NCBI RefSeq assembly: GCF_947502065.1
Contig: NZ_CANMYE010000015.1
Location: 1-58,294 of the forward strand
Direction of reading: 5' to 3'
Source of the DNA: an uncultured Pseudoteredinibacter sp.
GTDB taxonomy: Bacteria; Pseudomonadota; Gammaproteobacteria; Pseudomonadales; Cellvibrionaceae
DNA: 58,294 nt
Positions within the stretch are counted from its first letter, which is position 1. Every line of letters begins with the position of its first letter. Below the pieces are notes generated by a model. It saw only the letters and a program-made list of their open reading frames with translations. It was not told where the DNA came from and did not search any database. Positions 1 to 8,128 of the stretch are shown here, piece by piece. The position numbers were made by a program, and so were the translations under genes.

Positions 1-1
1 A

Positions 2-77
2 TGGTGGGTCGTACTGGATTCGAACCAGTGACCAATTGGTTAAAAGCCAACTGCTCTACCAACTGAGCTAACGACCC
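2..77 (-). tRNA. tRNA-Lys (anticodon TTT)
   Basis: The reverse complement folds as a complete 76-nt tRNA. The acceptor stem starts GGGTCGT and pairs with ACGACCC, the D-arm has AGCTCAGTTGGTAGAGC, the anticodon loop is CTTTTAA with TTT as anticodon, and the T-arm contains GGTTCGAATCC. The 3' CCA is encoded. It reads lysine codons AAA and AAG. It sits downstream of queC on the same strand, a position for tRNA-Lys that is common in Pseudomonas-like genomes after the tol-pal/queCE block. Confidence 0.97.
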
Positions 78-181
78 AAAAGAGGCGCATATCTTAATGA
101 TTTAACGGCAAAAGACAAGGCCTTTTTTTGAGATTTGTAAGATTTTTTTCGCTGCAAAACAATCGCTTATGCAAAAGCTGT

Positions 182-862
182 TCACGAGCCCCGATATAAG
201 GTCGCATCTTCGACACTGGCATCGATAAAACCTTGTCTACGCAAACGGCAACTGTCACATACAGCGCAAGCCCTGCCCTGTTCGTCAGCTTGATAGCAAG
301 ACACTGTACTGCGGTAATCAACTCCCAAAGCACTTCCTTGCTGAATAATCTCGGCCTTGGTCAACTCCAGGAGTGGCGTTTGAATGGTCACCCTCTGCCC
401 TTCGACAGCCGCCTTGGTTGCCAGGTTCGCCATCTGCTCGAAGGCGTTAATATACTCACCACGACAGTCAGGGTAGCCAGAGTAGTCCACAGCGTTGACC
501 CCAATAAAGATATCCTGAGCTCCCAAAACCTCTGCCCAGCCCAAGGCTATTGAAAGAAACACTGTATTTCTAGCGGGTACATAAGTTACTGGAATGCCCT
601 CGCCTTCTTCTTCAGGCACATCGATAGATGTATCAGTTAGAGCTGAGCCGCCGATAGTGCCAAGGTCTAGGCGAACCACCTTATGCTCTTGAGCACCCAT
701 AAGTTTTGACGTTTTCTCAGCGGCCTGCAACTCAGCCCTATGGCGCTGACCATAGTCAAAACTTAAGGTATAGCACTCATGACCCTGATTCTGAGCGATA
801 GCCAATACTGTGGTGGAATCCAAGCCACCTGACACCAAAATTACAGCTTTTTTTGCAGTCAT
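182..862 (-). CDS. queC: 7-cyano-7-deazaguanine synthase QueC
   Basis: QueC converts 7-carboxy-7-deazaguanine to preQ0 with ATP and ammonia, in the queuosine tRNA-modification pathway in the cytoplasm. The 226-residue protein begins MTAKKAVILVSGGLDST, with the PP-loop ATPase motif SGGLDST at residues 11-17. Near the C-terminus it has the family zinc-site cysteines (SCYQ, then CAVCDSC). The open frame extends 31 codons further upstream, but those residues are unlike the family and overlap the preceding gene, so the internal ATG at 862 is chosen. It lies 28 bp after the solute-binding gene. Its partner queE is about 1 kb upstream on the same strand. Confidence 0.95.
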   Translation of the reverse strand: MTAKKAVILVSGGLDSTTVLAIAQNQGHECYTLSFDYGQRHRAELQAAEKTSKLMGAQEHKVVRLDLGTIGGSALTDTSIDVPEEEGEGIPVTYVPARNTVFLSIALGWAEVLGAQDIFIGVNAVDYSGYPDCRGEYINAFEQMANLATKAAVEGQRVTIQTPLLELTKAEIIQQGSALGVDYRSTVSCYQADEQGRACAVCDSCRLRRQGFIDASVEDATLYRGS

Positions 863-890
863 ATAAAACTCTGATAAAACCCTTTCACAG

Positions 891-1709
891 CTATCTAGCG
901 GCCACAATTGGTACAGCAACCTCCAAGGAGGACTCCTGCAACACATTAGCCGCATTATGAAGCTGACTAATTTCTTTTAATTTGTCCCAATGCTTCAGCA
1001 TGGCTCGCTTAGTGGCCGCTTCAATTTCGGCCTTATTGACTGAGCTCAAGCGAGATAGAAAAACCGAGCCCTGCACGCTATTTAAATATTCAGCGCGCAC
1101 ACCCGGCACCTGTTCAATACCGAGCTGTTGCAATGCGTATTTATAAGCGGGAGCGGTTGTTACCAGCATATGCAGGCGCTCACGCCCTAGCATACCAACA
1201 CCTTGAGCTACCGAATTAACCGTTACCCACTGTTGATCTTTTACCGGCAGGGAATCCGCCCCGTAAAAGCCCAAACGCAACCTCCCTACCTTAAGATCTT
1301 GCTTGTGCTGCAGATCTTCAAGCGTTAAATCTTCGCGCATCACCATAATTACATCGACCTTCGGCAATGACAAAATACGATGCGCGGCTTCTTCAGAACT
1401 AGGAGAATCAAACAGCACACTAAGGTCAGCTTTACCCCTTTCAATATCTCTTGCGACCCTGGCGTAAGGCATCACCTTTAGTTGGTACGCTTTGTTCCAC
1501 TCACGACCAATATCGCGTAATAGCTCAACGTGCAAGCCCTGGGCCTTACCATCTTGCAGGTAGCCCCATGGGGCAATATTGGTAACGACCATATGCAATG
1601 AACGGTTATCGTCTACTGGCATAGACTCTGATACCCCCTGAGCACTCGACAAGGAGCCCATTAAAGATAAACAGATGACAGCAGTGAATAAATATGGACT
1701 GATCTTCAT
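891..1709 (-). CDS. Periplasmic solute-binding protein, SBP_bac_3-like
   Basis: A 272-residue protein with an N-terminal signal peptide (hydrophobic FTAVICLSLMGSLSSA, cleavage near residue 23). The rest resembles family-3 extracellular solute-binding proteins: an early NIAPWGYLQDGKAQGLHVELLRDI segment of the amino-acid-binding type and the PYARVARDIERGKADLSVLF stretch seen in such proteins. No permease or ATPase genes lie nearby, so it may not serve an ABC importer. Transporter-less members of this group are common in marine gammaproteobacteria and their ligand is usually unknown. It separates queE from queC, which are often adjacent. Confidence 0.7.
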   Translation of the reverse strand: MKISPYLFTAVICLSLMGSLSSAQGVSESMPVDDNRSLHMVVTNIAPWGYLQDGKAQGLHVELLRDIGREWNKAYQLKVMPYARVARDIERGKADLSVLFDSPSSEEAAHRILSLPKVDVIMVMREDLTLEDLQHKQDLKVGRLRLGFYGADSLPVKDQQWVTVNSVAQGVGMLGRERLHMLVTTAPAYKYALQQLGIEQVPGVRAEYLNSVQGSVFLSRLSSVNKAEIEAATKRAMLKHWDKLKEISQLHNAANVLQESSLEVAVPIVAAR

Positions 1710-1813
1710 ACTAGCAATAACCTACTTCAGGGCTGATAGCTTATAAGCGACAGCATCATTAGCGGGGACGCGCTTTAACTGGTACTAGATCCATCTGGTA
1801 CGTTGCTTAGTGG

Positions 1814-2464
1814 CTAAAACCCTGGCTGATCTCCCCACAAAAGCTTATGCAACTGCATTTGGAATCTCACTGGCAAACGATCAGCTACGATCCAATCTGC
1901 CAAGTCTCGATGAGGCAGCTCCTCATGACTCGCAGAGAACAATACCTCAGCAACTCTTTCTGGTAAATTATATTCTGCTAATTTAAAGCGGGCCCACTCA
2001 TAGTCTTCCCGACTGCAAATCACAAACTTGAGCTGATCATTATTCGTAAGATGCTCAATATTTTCATAGCGATTCCGATGGGACTCGCCAGAAGCTGGGG
2101 TCTTAAGGTCCATAACCTTGATAACCCTCGGGTCCACGCTGTCTACTGGCATGGCGCCACTTGTCTCTAAAGAGACTTCAAAGCCAGCGTCACATAAAGC
2201 GCTCAGCAGTGGCAGGCAATTGGGCTGCGATAAAGGCTCGCCACCGGTCACGCAGACGTGCTGAGCACCATAGGATTCAACCTTTTTCACAATCTCGGCC
2301 AGAGACATTTTTTCGCCACCGAAAAAGGCGTACTCGGAATCACAGTAATTACAACGCAAAGGGCAACCGGTCAAACGTACGAATACCGTACACAGGCCCG
2401 CGCTCAAAGCCTCACCTTGCAAAGAGTGAAAAATCTCAGTAATTCTTAACTGCTTGGAATCCAT
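1814..2464 (-). CDS. queE: 7-carboxy-7-deazaguanine synthase QueE (radical SAM)
   Basis: QueE is a radical-SAM enzyme that contracts the ring of 6-carboxy-tetrahydropterin to 7-carboxy-7-deazaguanine, upstream of QueC in queuosine synthesis. The 216-residue protein has the radical-SAM cluster motif CPLRCNYC (C34, C38, C41). It also has the glycine-rich SAM-binding segment VTGGEPL and the N-terminal ITEIFHSLQGE typical of QueE. Length matches the family. It follows cpoB on the same strand, separated by a strong hairpin at 2501-2529, so it probably has its own promoter. Confidence 0.95.
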   Translation of the reverse strand: MDSKQLRITEIFHSLQGEALSAGLCTVFVRLTGCPLRCNYCDSEYAFFGGEKMSLAEIVKKVESYGAQHVCVTGGEPLSQPNCLPLLSALCDAGFEVSLETSGAMPVDSVDPRVIKVMDLKTPASGESHRNRYENIEHLTNNDQLKFVICSREDYEWARFKLAEYNLPERVAEVLFSASHEELPHRDLADWIVADRLPVRFQMQLHKLLWGDQPGF

Positions 2465-2500
2465 ACTTCTCGCTGTGCAATTTTTAGCCAGACAAACAAA

Positions 2501-2529
2501 GGGCGCAGATTCTACAGAAATCTGCGCCC
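2501..2529 (-). terminator. Rho-independent terminator after cpoB
   Basis: A 10-bp perfect GC-rich inverted repeat (GGGCGCAGAT at 2501-2510, complement at 2520-2529) with a 9-nt loop. Read on the minus strand it is followed by TTTGTTTGT. It lies between cpoB and queE and would end the tol-pal-cpoB transcript. Confidence 0.7.
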
Positions 2530-2576
2530 CTATACCAGCTCAATCCATCGCCAGCGCGACGATCGCTTCGGTGCTA

Positions 2577-3359
2577 CTAGCGGAAATTCTTCGCTAGATA
2601 AGCCTTAGCTAGCTTGCCAACAGAACCACTGTCTTTTGCGGCCTGCTGCAAGTGTGGCATTGCACTGGCATTATCACCTAGCAAATGATATGCCTTGCCC
2701 AACTTAAACACGGCATCAATGTACTTATCGTGATCTGGGAACTGCTCTTTAACGATCAGAAAGCGTTGCTTGGCCTGCTCATAATCGCGCTTGATTAAGT
2801 AGATCTGCCCCAACCAATATTGTGAGTTTGGCAAAAACTTACTGCTTGGATAGTTGCTAATATGTTGCAGAAGCAGCTTTTCACCCTGATCATAATCTTG
2901 CTTGTGCAAAACCAAATCAATAGCCGCCCTATAATCTTGCAAATCACCCGCCGATACTGCCTGAGTTGCTGCAGAAGCAACATTGGCAACAGTACCTGGA
3001 GCGCTCACCAACGAACCGGGCGTACTAGTCGGCGCTGTCTTTGCTAGCGATGCAAGGCGGCGATCTAAATCCAGATAGTCGTCCATACGCTGCTGCTTGA
3101 GGCGCTTGAGCTCAAAGGCTTGTTCTTCCACTAGGCCACGAAGCTGCAACACCTCTTGTTGTAGCTGCTGCAGCTGATAAAAAACCTGGGCTTGACTGTC
3201 TGCCGAGGAATTAGAAACGGGGCCAGACTGAGAAATAGCCGGGCTGCGGTTATCAACAATAGGCTGAGTATCAACTACCTGAGCCTGGGCAAAGGATAGT
3301 TGGGCGGCAGATAAAGAAACCGCTGCAAGAGCAGCGGTTAAATATGGAGCTTTCATCAA
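2577..3359 (-). CDS. cpoB: Cell division coordinator CpoB (YbgF)
   Basis: CpoB is the periplasmic Tol-Pal partner that links peptidoglycan synthesis (PBP1B/LpoB) with outer-membrane constriction. The 260-residue protein has a signal peptide (residues 1 to about 26). A heptad-rich coiled coil follows (about residues 55-105, QLQQLQQEVLQLRGLVEEQ), then a linker, then a C-terminal tetratricopeptide region from about residue 140. The TPR units are visible as DYRAAIDLVLHKQDYDQGEK, SQYWLGQIYLIKRDYEQAK and AVFKLGKAYHLLGD. It begins 6 bp after pal. Two methionines lie at the start; which is used cannot be told. Confidence 0.93.
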   Translation of the reverse strand: MMKAPYLTAALAAVSLSAAQLSFAQAQVVDTQPIVDNRSPAISQSGPVSNSSADSQAQVFYQLQQLQQEVLQLRGLVEEQAFELKRLKQQRMDDYLDLDRRLASLAKTAPTSTPGSLVSAPGTVANVASAATQAVSAGDLQDYRAAIDLVLHKQDYDQGEKLLLQHISNYPSSKFLPNSQYWLGQIYLIKRDYEQAKQRFLIVKEQFPDHDKYIDAVFKLGKAYHLLGDNASAMPHLQQAAKDSGSVGKLAKAYLAKNFR

Positions 3360-3365
3360 AATAAC

Positions 3366-3881
3366 TTACTTAAGTTCAACGCGACGGTTTTGGCCACGAG
3401 CATAATCGCTGGTGCCATCTTGTGCTGGACGCTCTTCACCGTAGCTTACGGTCTCTAGCTGGCTAGAACTAACACCTTGTAGCAACAAGAAGTCACGAAC
3501 CGCATTGGCACGACGCTCACCTAGAGCCATGTTGTACTCGCGAGTACCGCGATCATCAGCATGGCCTTCCAAACGAACATTGTCGCCAGACGCTTTCAAG
3601 CGGGCAGCGTGGCCGGTCAAGGCTGTGCGAGACTCAGGGCGCAATAAGCTCTGATCAAAATCGAAGTAAAATACAGTGTCTAGCTCAGCGTATTGATCGC
3701 TGTTGTCGCCACTGCTTAAACCGTTGTTATCTGCAGTACCTGTGGCTACACCAGAGTCGGCGCCATTGGCAGATGCATTACCAGCATCACCTTCTTTAGT
3801 ATCACCAGTGCTGCTACATCCAGCCATGGCAGCTACAATAATGGCCAAGCCCAAGCTATTTTTAATTGTTTTAAGTGTCAT
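3366..3881 (-). CDS. pal: Peptidoglycan-associated lipoprotein Pal
   Basis: Pal is an outer-membrane lipoprotein that binds peptidoglycan through its OmpA-like domain and interacts with TolA and TolB. The 171-residue protein has a lipoprotein signal ending AAMAGC with the acylated Cys at position 22. A low-complexity Gly/Asn/Ser/Asp linker runs to about residue 65. The OmpA-like domain has FYFDFDQSLL, then LEGHADDRGTREYNMALGERR, then YGEERPA. A good ribosome binding site (GGGAG) precedes the ATG at 3881. The preceding gap to tolB is unusually long, and a promoter candidate lies in it. Confidence 0.96.
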   Translation of the reverse strand: MTLKTIKNSLGLAIIVAAMAGCSSTGDTKEGDAGNASANGADSGVATGTADNNGLSSGDNSDQYAELDTVFYFDFDQSLLRPESRTALTGHAARLKASGDNVRLEGHADDRGTREYNMALGERRANAVRDFLLLQGVSSSQLETVSYGEERPAQDGTSDYARGQNRRVELK

Positions 3882-3899
3882 AGTTAACTCCCAATAATC

Positions 3900-3930
3900 T
3901 TTATACGCTCGCTGCGCAAAAATCAGTCAA
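3900..3930 (-). promoter_or_regulatory. Possible sigma-70 promoter of pal
   Basis: On the minus strand TTGACT (3930-3925) is followed 19 bp later by TATAAA (3905-3900), just upstream of the pal ribosome binding site. The spacer is slightly long and the leader would be only about 12 nt. This is a weak call supported mainly by the long 278-bp tolB-pal gap and the known need for abundant Pal. Confidence 0.25.
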
Positions 3931-4159
3931 TTTAGGTACCGCAAAAAAATACAAATAATGTCGTGCAATCGGGCCCAAGCCGCTATTTGATGACAGGAAC
4001 CTTCTTCTTGTTAGATAGCCGCCAATCTATTGGTCAGATATCAGACAATGGGATATTAAACCCTGTCACTATTACGATTCGATTATAGCTCTCAAATCTT
4101 CCTATGAATACCGGCTAAAGCGGCTTAGGTCAAGGCCTAGGCCACAAAGCTTGCACTTA

Positions 4160-5479
4160 TTAATTAAAATATGGCGACCAAGCCGGTTCTCGAACATCTC
4201 CACGCTGAGAAGGCAGCCTAAACTTCACCCCGGCATCAAGAGAGACCGCCGCCAAAATACCCTTCCCTCTATGCCGAGTGGCATACATCAACATAGCACC
4301 ATTTGGCGCAATCGTTGGCGACTCATCCAAACGTGTTTCGGTCAAAATACGTAGATCACCTGTTTCTAGATCTTGTGCGGCAATGTGGAAAATGCCATTT
4401 TGCCGATTCACGACCACCAAGGTTTTACCATCAGGTGATAGTCGCGCACGCGCATTGTAATCACCTAAAAAGGTAAGGCGCTCAACACGACCTGAAGCCA
4501 GTGTTTTCTGATAAATCTGGGGCTTACCGCCTCGATTTGAGGTGAAAATAATGCCCTTACCATCCGCTGTCCAACTTGCTTCGGTATCAATGGCAAAATG
4601 ATTAGTCACTCGCGTTAATCGACGAGAGGCAATTTCAAGAACGTAAATCTCAGGATTACCATCTTTAGATAAGGTAATTGCCAGCTTCTTACCATCTGGC
4701 GACCAAGCTGGCGCACCATTGAGACCTTTAAAGTTGGTCAGCTGCTCACGCTTCGAGGTAGCCAGTTCTTGACGGAAAATCGCCGGGCGCCCTGTTTCAA
4801 AAGACACATAGGCAACCTGCTGCCCATCTGGTGACCAAGCGGGTGACAGCAATGGATCATCAGATTCCAATAACAAGCTTGGACGAGCGCCATCCACATC
4901 GGCACGATTCAAACGATATATCAGCTTACCTTGGCCATTACGGTGCGCCTCTACATAAATCATCTTAGTGGAAAAAGCGCCGCGAATCCCAGTAACCGCC
5001 TCATATACCTCATCACTGGCAAAATGCGCCATATCGCGCAGGCCTTTGGAGGTAACCGTCACATTCTTATTCAGCATACGGCGCTGACCCAACACATCCA
5101 AAAGCTGAAAATCTAAGCGATAACCATTGGTTCCCATTGCAGACAAACTTGGCTTAATAGAGCCAATCAATAAGAACTCAGCCCCCAAACGCGCCCAGTC
5201 ACGAAATAGAACCTCTGACTCATCCTGCGGAAAGGACAGCATATCCCCTTCAGGGATCGGATCAAACTGGCCACTGCGCAGCAAGTCAGCCGATACAATA
5301 TTGGCGACGTTTTCCGGTAAGGGGCCACTGCCAGCCCAAGAAAAAGGCACAATGGCAATTTTTGCTGGGTTATCGACGCCCTGTGTAATTTCGATGGTCA
5401 ATTCCGCTTTGGCAAAGGCACTTATAGCCAACAAAAAAACTAGCGCCAATGATTTAATGTGTTGATGGATAGTCATCAC
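4160..5479 (-). CDS. tolB: Tol-Pal system beta-propeller protein TolB
   Basis: TolB is a periplasmic protein that binds Pal and the TolA C-terminus. The 439-residue sequence has a signal peptide (residues 1-25, ending AKA). The N-terminal domain begins ELTIEITQGVDNPAKIAIVPF, as in the family. A C-terminal six-bladed propeller is marked by repeated WSPDG and WTADG motifs (LSPAWSPDGQQVAY, GAPAWSPDGKKLAI, TEASWTADGKGIIF, ARLSPDGKTLV). It overlaps tolA by 4 bp. After it comes a 278-bp gap before pal, where most relatives have only a short spacer. Confidence 0.96.
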   Translation of the reverse strand: MMTIHQHIKSLALVFLLAISAFAKAELTIEITQGVDNPAKIAIVPFSWAGSGPLPENVANIVSADLLRSGQFDPIPEGDMLSFPQDESEVLFRDWARLGAEFLLIGSIKPSLSAMGTNGYRLDFQLLDVLGQRRMLNKNVTVTSKGLRDMAHFASDEVYEAVTGIRGAFSTKMIYVEAHRNGQGKLIYRLNRADVDGARPSLLLESDDPLLSPAWSPDGQQVAYVSFETGRPAIFRQELATSKREQLTNFKGLNGAPAWSPDGKKLAITLSKDGNPEIYVLEIASRRLTRVTNHFAIDTEASWTADGKGIIFTSNRGGKPQIYQKTLASGRVERLTFLGDYNARARLSPDGKTLVVVNRQNGIFHIAAQDLETGDLRILTETRLDESPTIAPNGAMLMYATRHRGKGILAAVSLDAGVKFRLPSQRGDVREPAWSPYFN

Positions 5480-6309
5480 AATCTCAAGTCCTTAGGGTTA
5501 AATACCAATCGTAATTGGCGAAAATTTCTTTCAAATACCGCCGGTGGTAATTGCTTAAGCTCTGGGAACTGCTCGGCTTTTTTTACCGCCTGCTCAGCAG
5601 AGCGATCAAAAGCCGCATTGCCACTGGATTTAACCACCGTAACACTGATCACGCGACCGGTAGGCACCAGCTGGATACGCAATTCACACTGCATGCCCTT
5701 GCGAGCGGATGCTGGGCGCGACCAGTTGTTTTCGACACGCTGAGCAATAAGGCCTATAAAGCTTTGGGCCACCACCTGATCTTCCTCGGCTTGCTGCTCG
5801 GCAAGCATAGCCTCTCGTTCGGCTTGCATCTCTTGATCAATTTGACGCTGCAACTCTTGTTCACGGGCGACCTGCTCAGCTTTTTCTCTGGCCGCCTTTT
5901 CCTTTGCCGCTTTCTCGCGAGCAGCTTTTTCACGCGCTTTCTTTTCTTTCGCCGCTTTATCTCTCGCCGCTTTAGCCTTACGCTCTCGCTCCGCCTTTTC
6001 GCGCGCTAAGCGCTTAGCCTTATCACGCTCTTGTTTTTTACGGCGCTCAGCATCACGGCGCTTTTTAGTTAAATCAATAACCTTCTGCTTAGGCTTAGGC
6101 GTCGCCTTTGGGGTAGCTTTGGGCTTAATTTCTACCAGCTTTGCCTGCACATACTTAGGAGTCACTCGGCGCTTTGGGGGCTCCTCACTACTTTCCCAGC
6201 CCCACAGAATTACCAGCAGCAACACAGCATGCAAAAGCACACTAATTAAAATTCCAATACCGCCAAAGCCGCCTTGCCGCTGCTCCAAACTTTTTTGATT
6301 AGCGCGCAT
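5476..6309 (-). CDS. tolA: Cell envelope integrity protein TolA
   Basis: TolA is the inner-membrane-anchored, TonB-like rod that carries the TolQR energy signal to TolB and Pal. The 277-residue protein has one N-terminal membrane helix (about residues 21-40, ILISVLLHAVLLLVIL). A long Lys/Ala/Glu/Arg-rich helical domain follows (about 75-165, repeated AAREKAAKEKAAREKAE). The C-terminal domain has the TolA/TonB-like segment RIQLVPTGRVISVTVVKSSGNAAFDRSAEQAVKKAE. It overlaps tolR by 11 bp and tolB by 4 bp. Confidence 0.95.
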   Translation of the reverse strand: MRANQKSLEQRQGGFGGIGILISVLLHAVLLLVILWGWESSEEPPKRRVTPKYVQAKLVEIKPKATPKATPKPKQKVIDLTKKRRDAERRKKQERDKAKRLAREKAERERKAKAARDKAAKEKKAREKAAREKAAKEKAAREKAEQVAREQELQRQIDQEMQAEREAMLAEQQAEEDQVVAQSFIGLIAQRVENNWSRPASARKGMQCELRIQLVPTGRVISVTVVKSSGNAAFDRSAEQAVKKAEQFPELKQLPPAVFERNFRQLRLVFNPKDLRL

Positions 6310-6739
6310 TGCTCTCCCTTGGGGCTTCAGTCACTAATCCCACCGAAGGTGCACCAGCCGCTTGTAACTGGGTCATTAGGCCAACAACCAGACCATAATC
6401 CACATTATGATCACCCCAGACTAACACAGGGGTATTGGGTTTTTGTCGCAAAACCTTAGCAACCGTATCCGCAATTTGTGCGATAGGCTTGGCAACCTTG
6501 TCGTCTTTACCCAGGTTCAGATAATAGAGGCCAGCCTTATCAACAGAAACAATTAAAGGCTCATCCTGCTTTTCATCCAATGGGGCCGAAGGGGCTTGGG
6601 GCAAATCGACTTTGACACCTTGCATAAGCATCGGCGCCGTTACCATAAACACGACCAGCAGAACCAACATGACATCGATATATGGCACCACATTGATTTC
6701 CGCCATGGGTTTCTTTTTAACCCTGCGCTTCCAACTCAT
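6299..6739 (-). CDS. tolR: Tol-Pal system protein TolR (ExbD family)
   Basis: TolR is the proton-channel partner of TolQ in the inner membrane. At 146 residues it is normal length for the family. It has one membrane helix at about residues 20-42 with the conserved Asp in PYIDVMLVLLVVFMV that takes part in proton flow, then a periplasmic domain. The N-terminal KKKPMAEINVVPYID is typical. It follows tolQ with an 8-bp gap and overlaps tolA. Confidence 0.95.
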   Translation of the reverse strand: MSWKRRVKKKPMAEINVVPYIDVMLVLLVVFMVTAPMLMQGVKVDLPQAPSAPLDEKQDEPLIVSVDKAGLYYLNLGKDDKVAKPIAQIADTVAKVLRQKPNTPVLVWGDHNVDYGLVVGLMTQLQAAGAPSVGLVTEAPRESNAR

Positions 6740-6747
6740 GGGAACAC

Positions 6748-7437
6748 CTACTTAGCGTGCACTTGGCGATGCAAAATTGATGAGAACTCTTCAGCAAAGG
6801 TTTCATAGCTATTGCTTAAAGTCTCCGCTCTGGCCGAATATCGGTTGTAAGCCAATACCGCAGGGATAGCTGCAAATAAGCCCATTGCCGTTGCTACTAA
6901 AGCCTCGGAAATACCCGGTGCTACGGTAGCCAAAGTCGCCTGATGCACATTTGCCAAGCCACGGAAGGAATTCATAATTCCCCAAACCGTACCAAACAAT
7001 CCGATATAGGGGCTTACCGATGCAACACTGGCCAAAAAAGGTAGGCTTTGCTCTAGCTTTTCCTCTTCACGAGCAAGCGCAACACGCATAGCTCGTTGAG
7101 TACCTTCCATAACCGCATCTGGATCCGCACTCACTTGCTGACGCAAGCGAGTAAATTCTTTAAAGCCGGCACGAAAAATGCTCTCCACACCATCAACCTT
7201 GCCGTTGGCAGAGCGGCTATTGCTCTGCCTAAACAGCTGGTTTAGATCGACACCCGACCAAAATTCGCGCTCAAATTGAACTAGCGCACGCTTAGCTTTG
7301 CTCTGGTATAAACCGCGCTGCACAATCATGGCCCAAGAGATAACAGAGGCTAAGAACAATAGCGCCATAACAAGCTGAACCAGCAAGCTGGCATTGGCAA
7401 TTAAGCCCCATATAGATAAGGGTTCGGCAGAGTGCAT
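6748..7437 (-). CDS. tolQ: Tol-Pal system protein TolQ (ExbB/MotA family)
   Basis: TolQ is an inner-membrane proton-channel subunit that powers TolA. The 229-residue protein has an N-terminal membrane helix (LLVQLVMALLFLASVISWAMIV). Two further helices follow: FLASVASVSPYIGLFGTVWGIMNSF, with the conserved GLFGTVWGIM, and ATAMGLFAAIPAVLAYN. First gene of the tolQRAB run after a 120-bp gap from ybgC. Confidence 0.95.
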   Translation of the reverse strand: MHSAEPLSIWGLIANASLLVQLVMALLFLASVISWAMIVQRGLYQSKAKRALVQFEREFWSGVDLNQLFRQSNSRSANGKVDGVESIFRAGFKEFTRLRQQVSADPDAVMEGTQRAMRVALAREEEKLEQSLPFLASVASVSPYIGLFGTVWGIMNSFRGLANVHQATLATVAPGISEALVATAMGLFAAIPAVLAYNRYSARAETLSNSYETFAEEFSSILHRQVHAK

Positions 7438-7557
7438 CTTGTTACTGTTTCCTTATTGTGTATTAAAATTTCATTGATCGCCCAAAGCTTTGGGCGTTAA
7501 TTGTGGCTTAAGCAGGTTGCAGACATAAGTCGGGCAAGCGGCCAAAGCCTTAGATAG

Positions 7558-7980
7558 CTACTCACATTTACCCAGGGCTTCCTGAATTACCCTAGGCATG
7601 GCTTTAGGCTTCATGGTATCTGCATCAACACAGGCGACCTTAACTTCACCCTCACAAAGTAGCTCATTGTCGCTTTGTCGCCATACCTGCTGCGCAAATA
7701 CCAAATAGCTGCGGCGCAGCTGCACGACCTTTGCCGTTATTTTGAGCTCATCATCTAAGCGCGCTGGCTTGCGATAATTAATATTGGCCGAGTGCACCAC
7801 CATAAGCTGCCCATCACCACCGACGGCGGCCTTATCAAAACCATTAGAGCGCATAAACTCGGTTCGCGCGCGCTCCATAAATTTCAGATAATTCACGTAA
7901 TAAACAATGCCACCGGCATCTGTATCTTCGATATAGACGCGCACTGGCAAGGAAAATTCCCCGGATTGAGTTTCTTTCAA
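7558..7980 (-). CDS. ybgC: Tol-Pal-associated acyl-CoA thioesterase YbgC
   Basis: A 140-residue hotdog-fold thioesterase. It has the YbgC/4-hydroxybenzoyl-CoA-thioesterase active-site pattern VYIEDTDAGGIVYYVNYLKFMERARTEF, in which the Asp of DAGGIVY is catalytic. In relatives it hydrolyses acyl-CoA and interacts with acyl carrier protein and phospholipid synthesis enzymes; its role in Tol-Pal function is not settled. It leads the Tol locus, as in most gammaproteobacteria, and follows ruvB on the same strand. Confidence 0.93.
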   Translation of the reverse strand: MKETQSGEFSLPVRVYIEDTDAGGIVYYVNYLKFMERARTEFMRSNGFDKAAVGGDGQLMVVHSANINYRKPARLDDELKITAKVVQLRRSYLVFAQQVWRQSDNELLCEGEVKVACVDADTMKPKAMPRVIQEALGKCE

Positions 7981-8128
7981 AATCTCTCCATCTTCGCCGA
8001 CGAAAAGCCAGCAAAATTACTTGAACCAAAAGGCCGAAGTTTAGCCCAATGTGGAAGCTCTTAGTAGGGGAAGTTAAGGCAACAAAGAAGAGGAGGCTAT
8101 AGCTGCCGTACTTTGCGACAGCTACGGG

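Noticed and set aside
5551..6009. 152-codon plus-strand frame inside tolA
   Set aside because: Antisense shadow of the Lys/Ala/Glu-rich tolA region; Leu/Phe-rich low-complexity translation.
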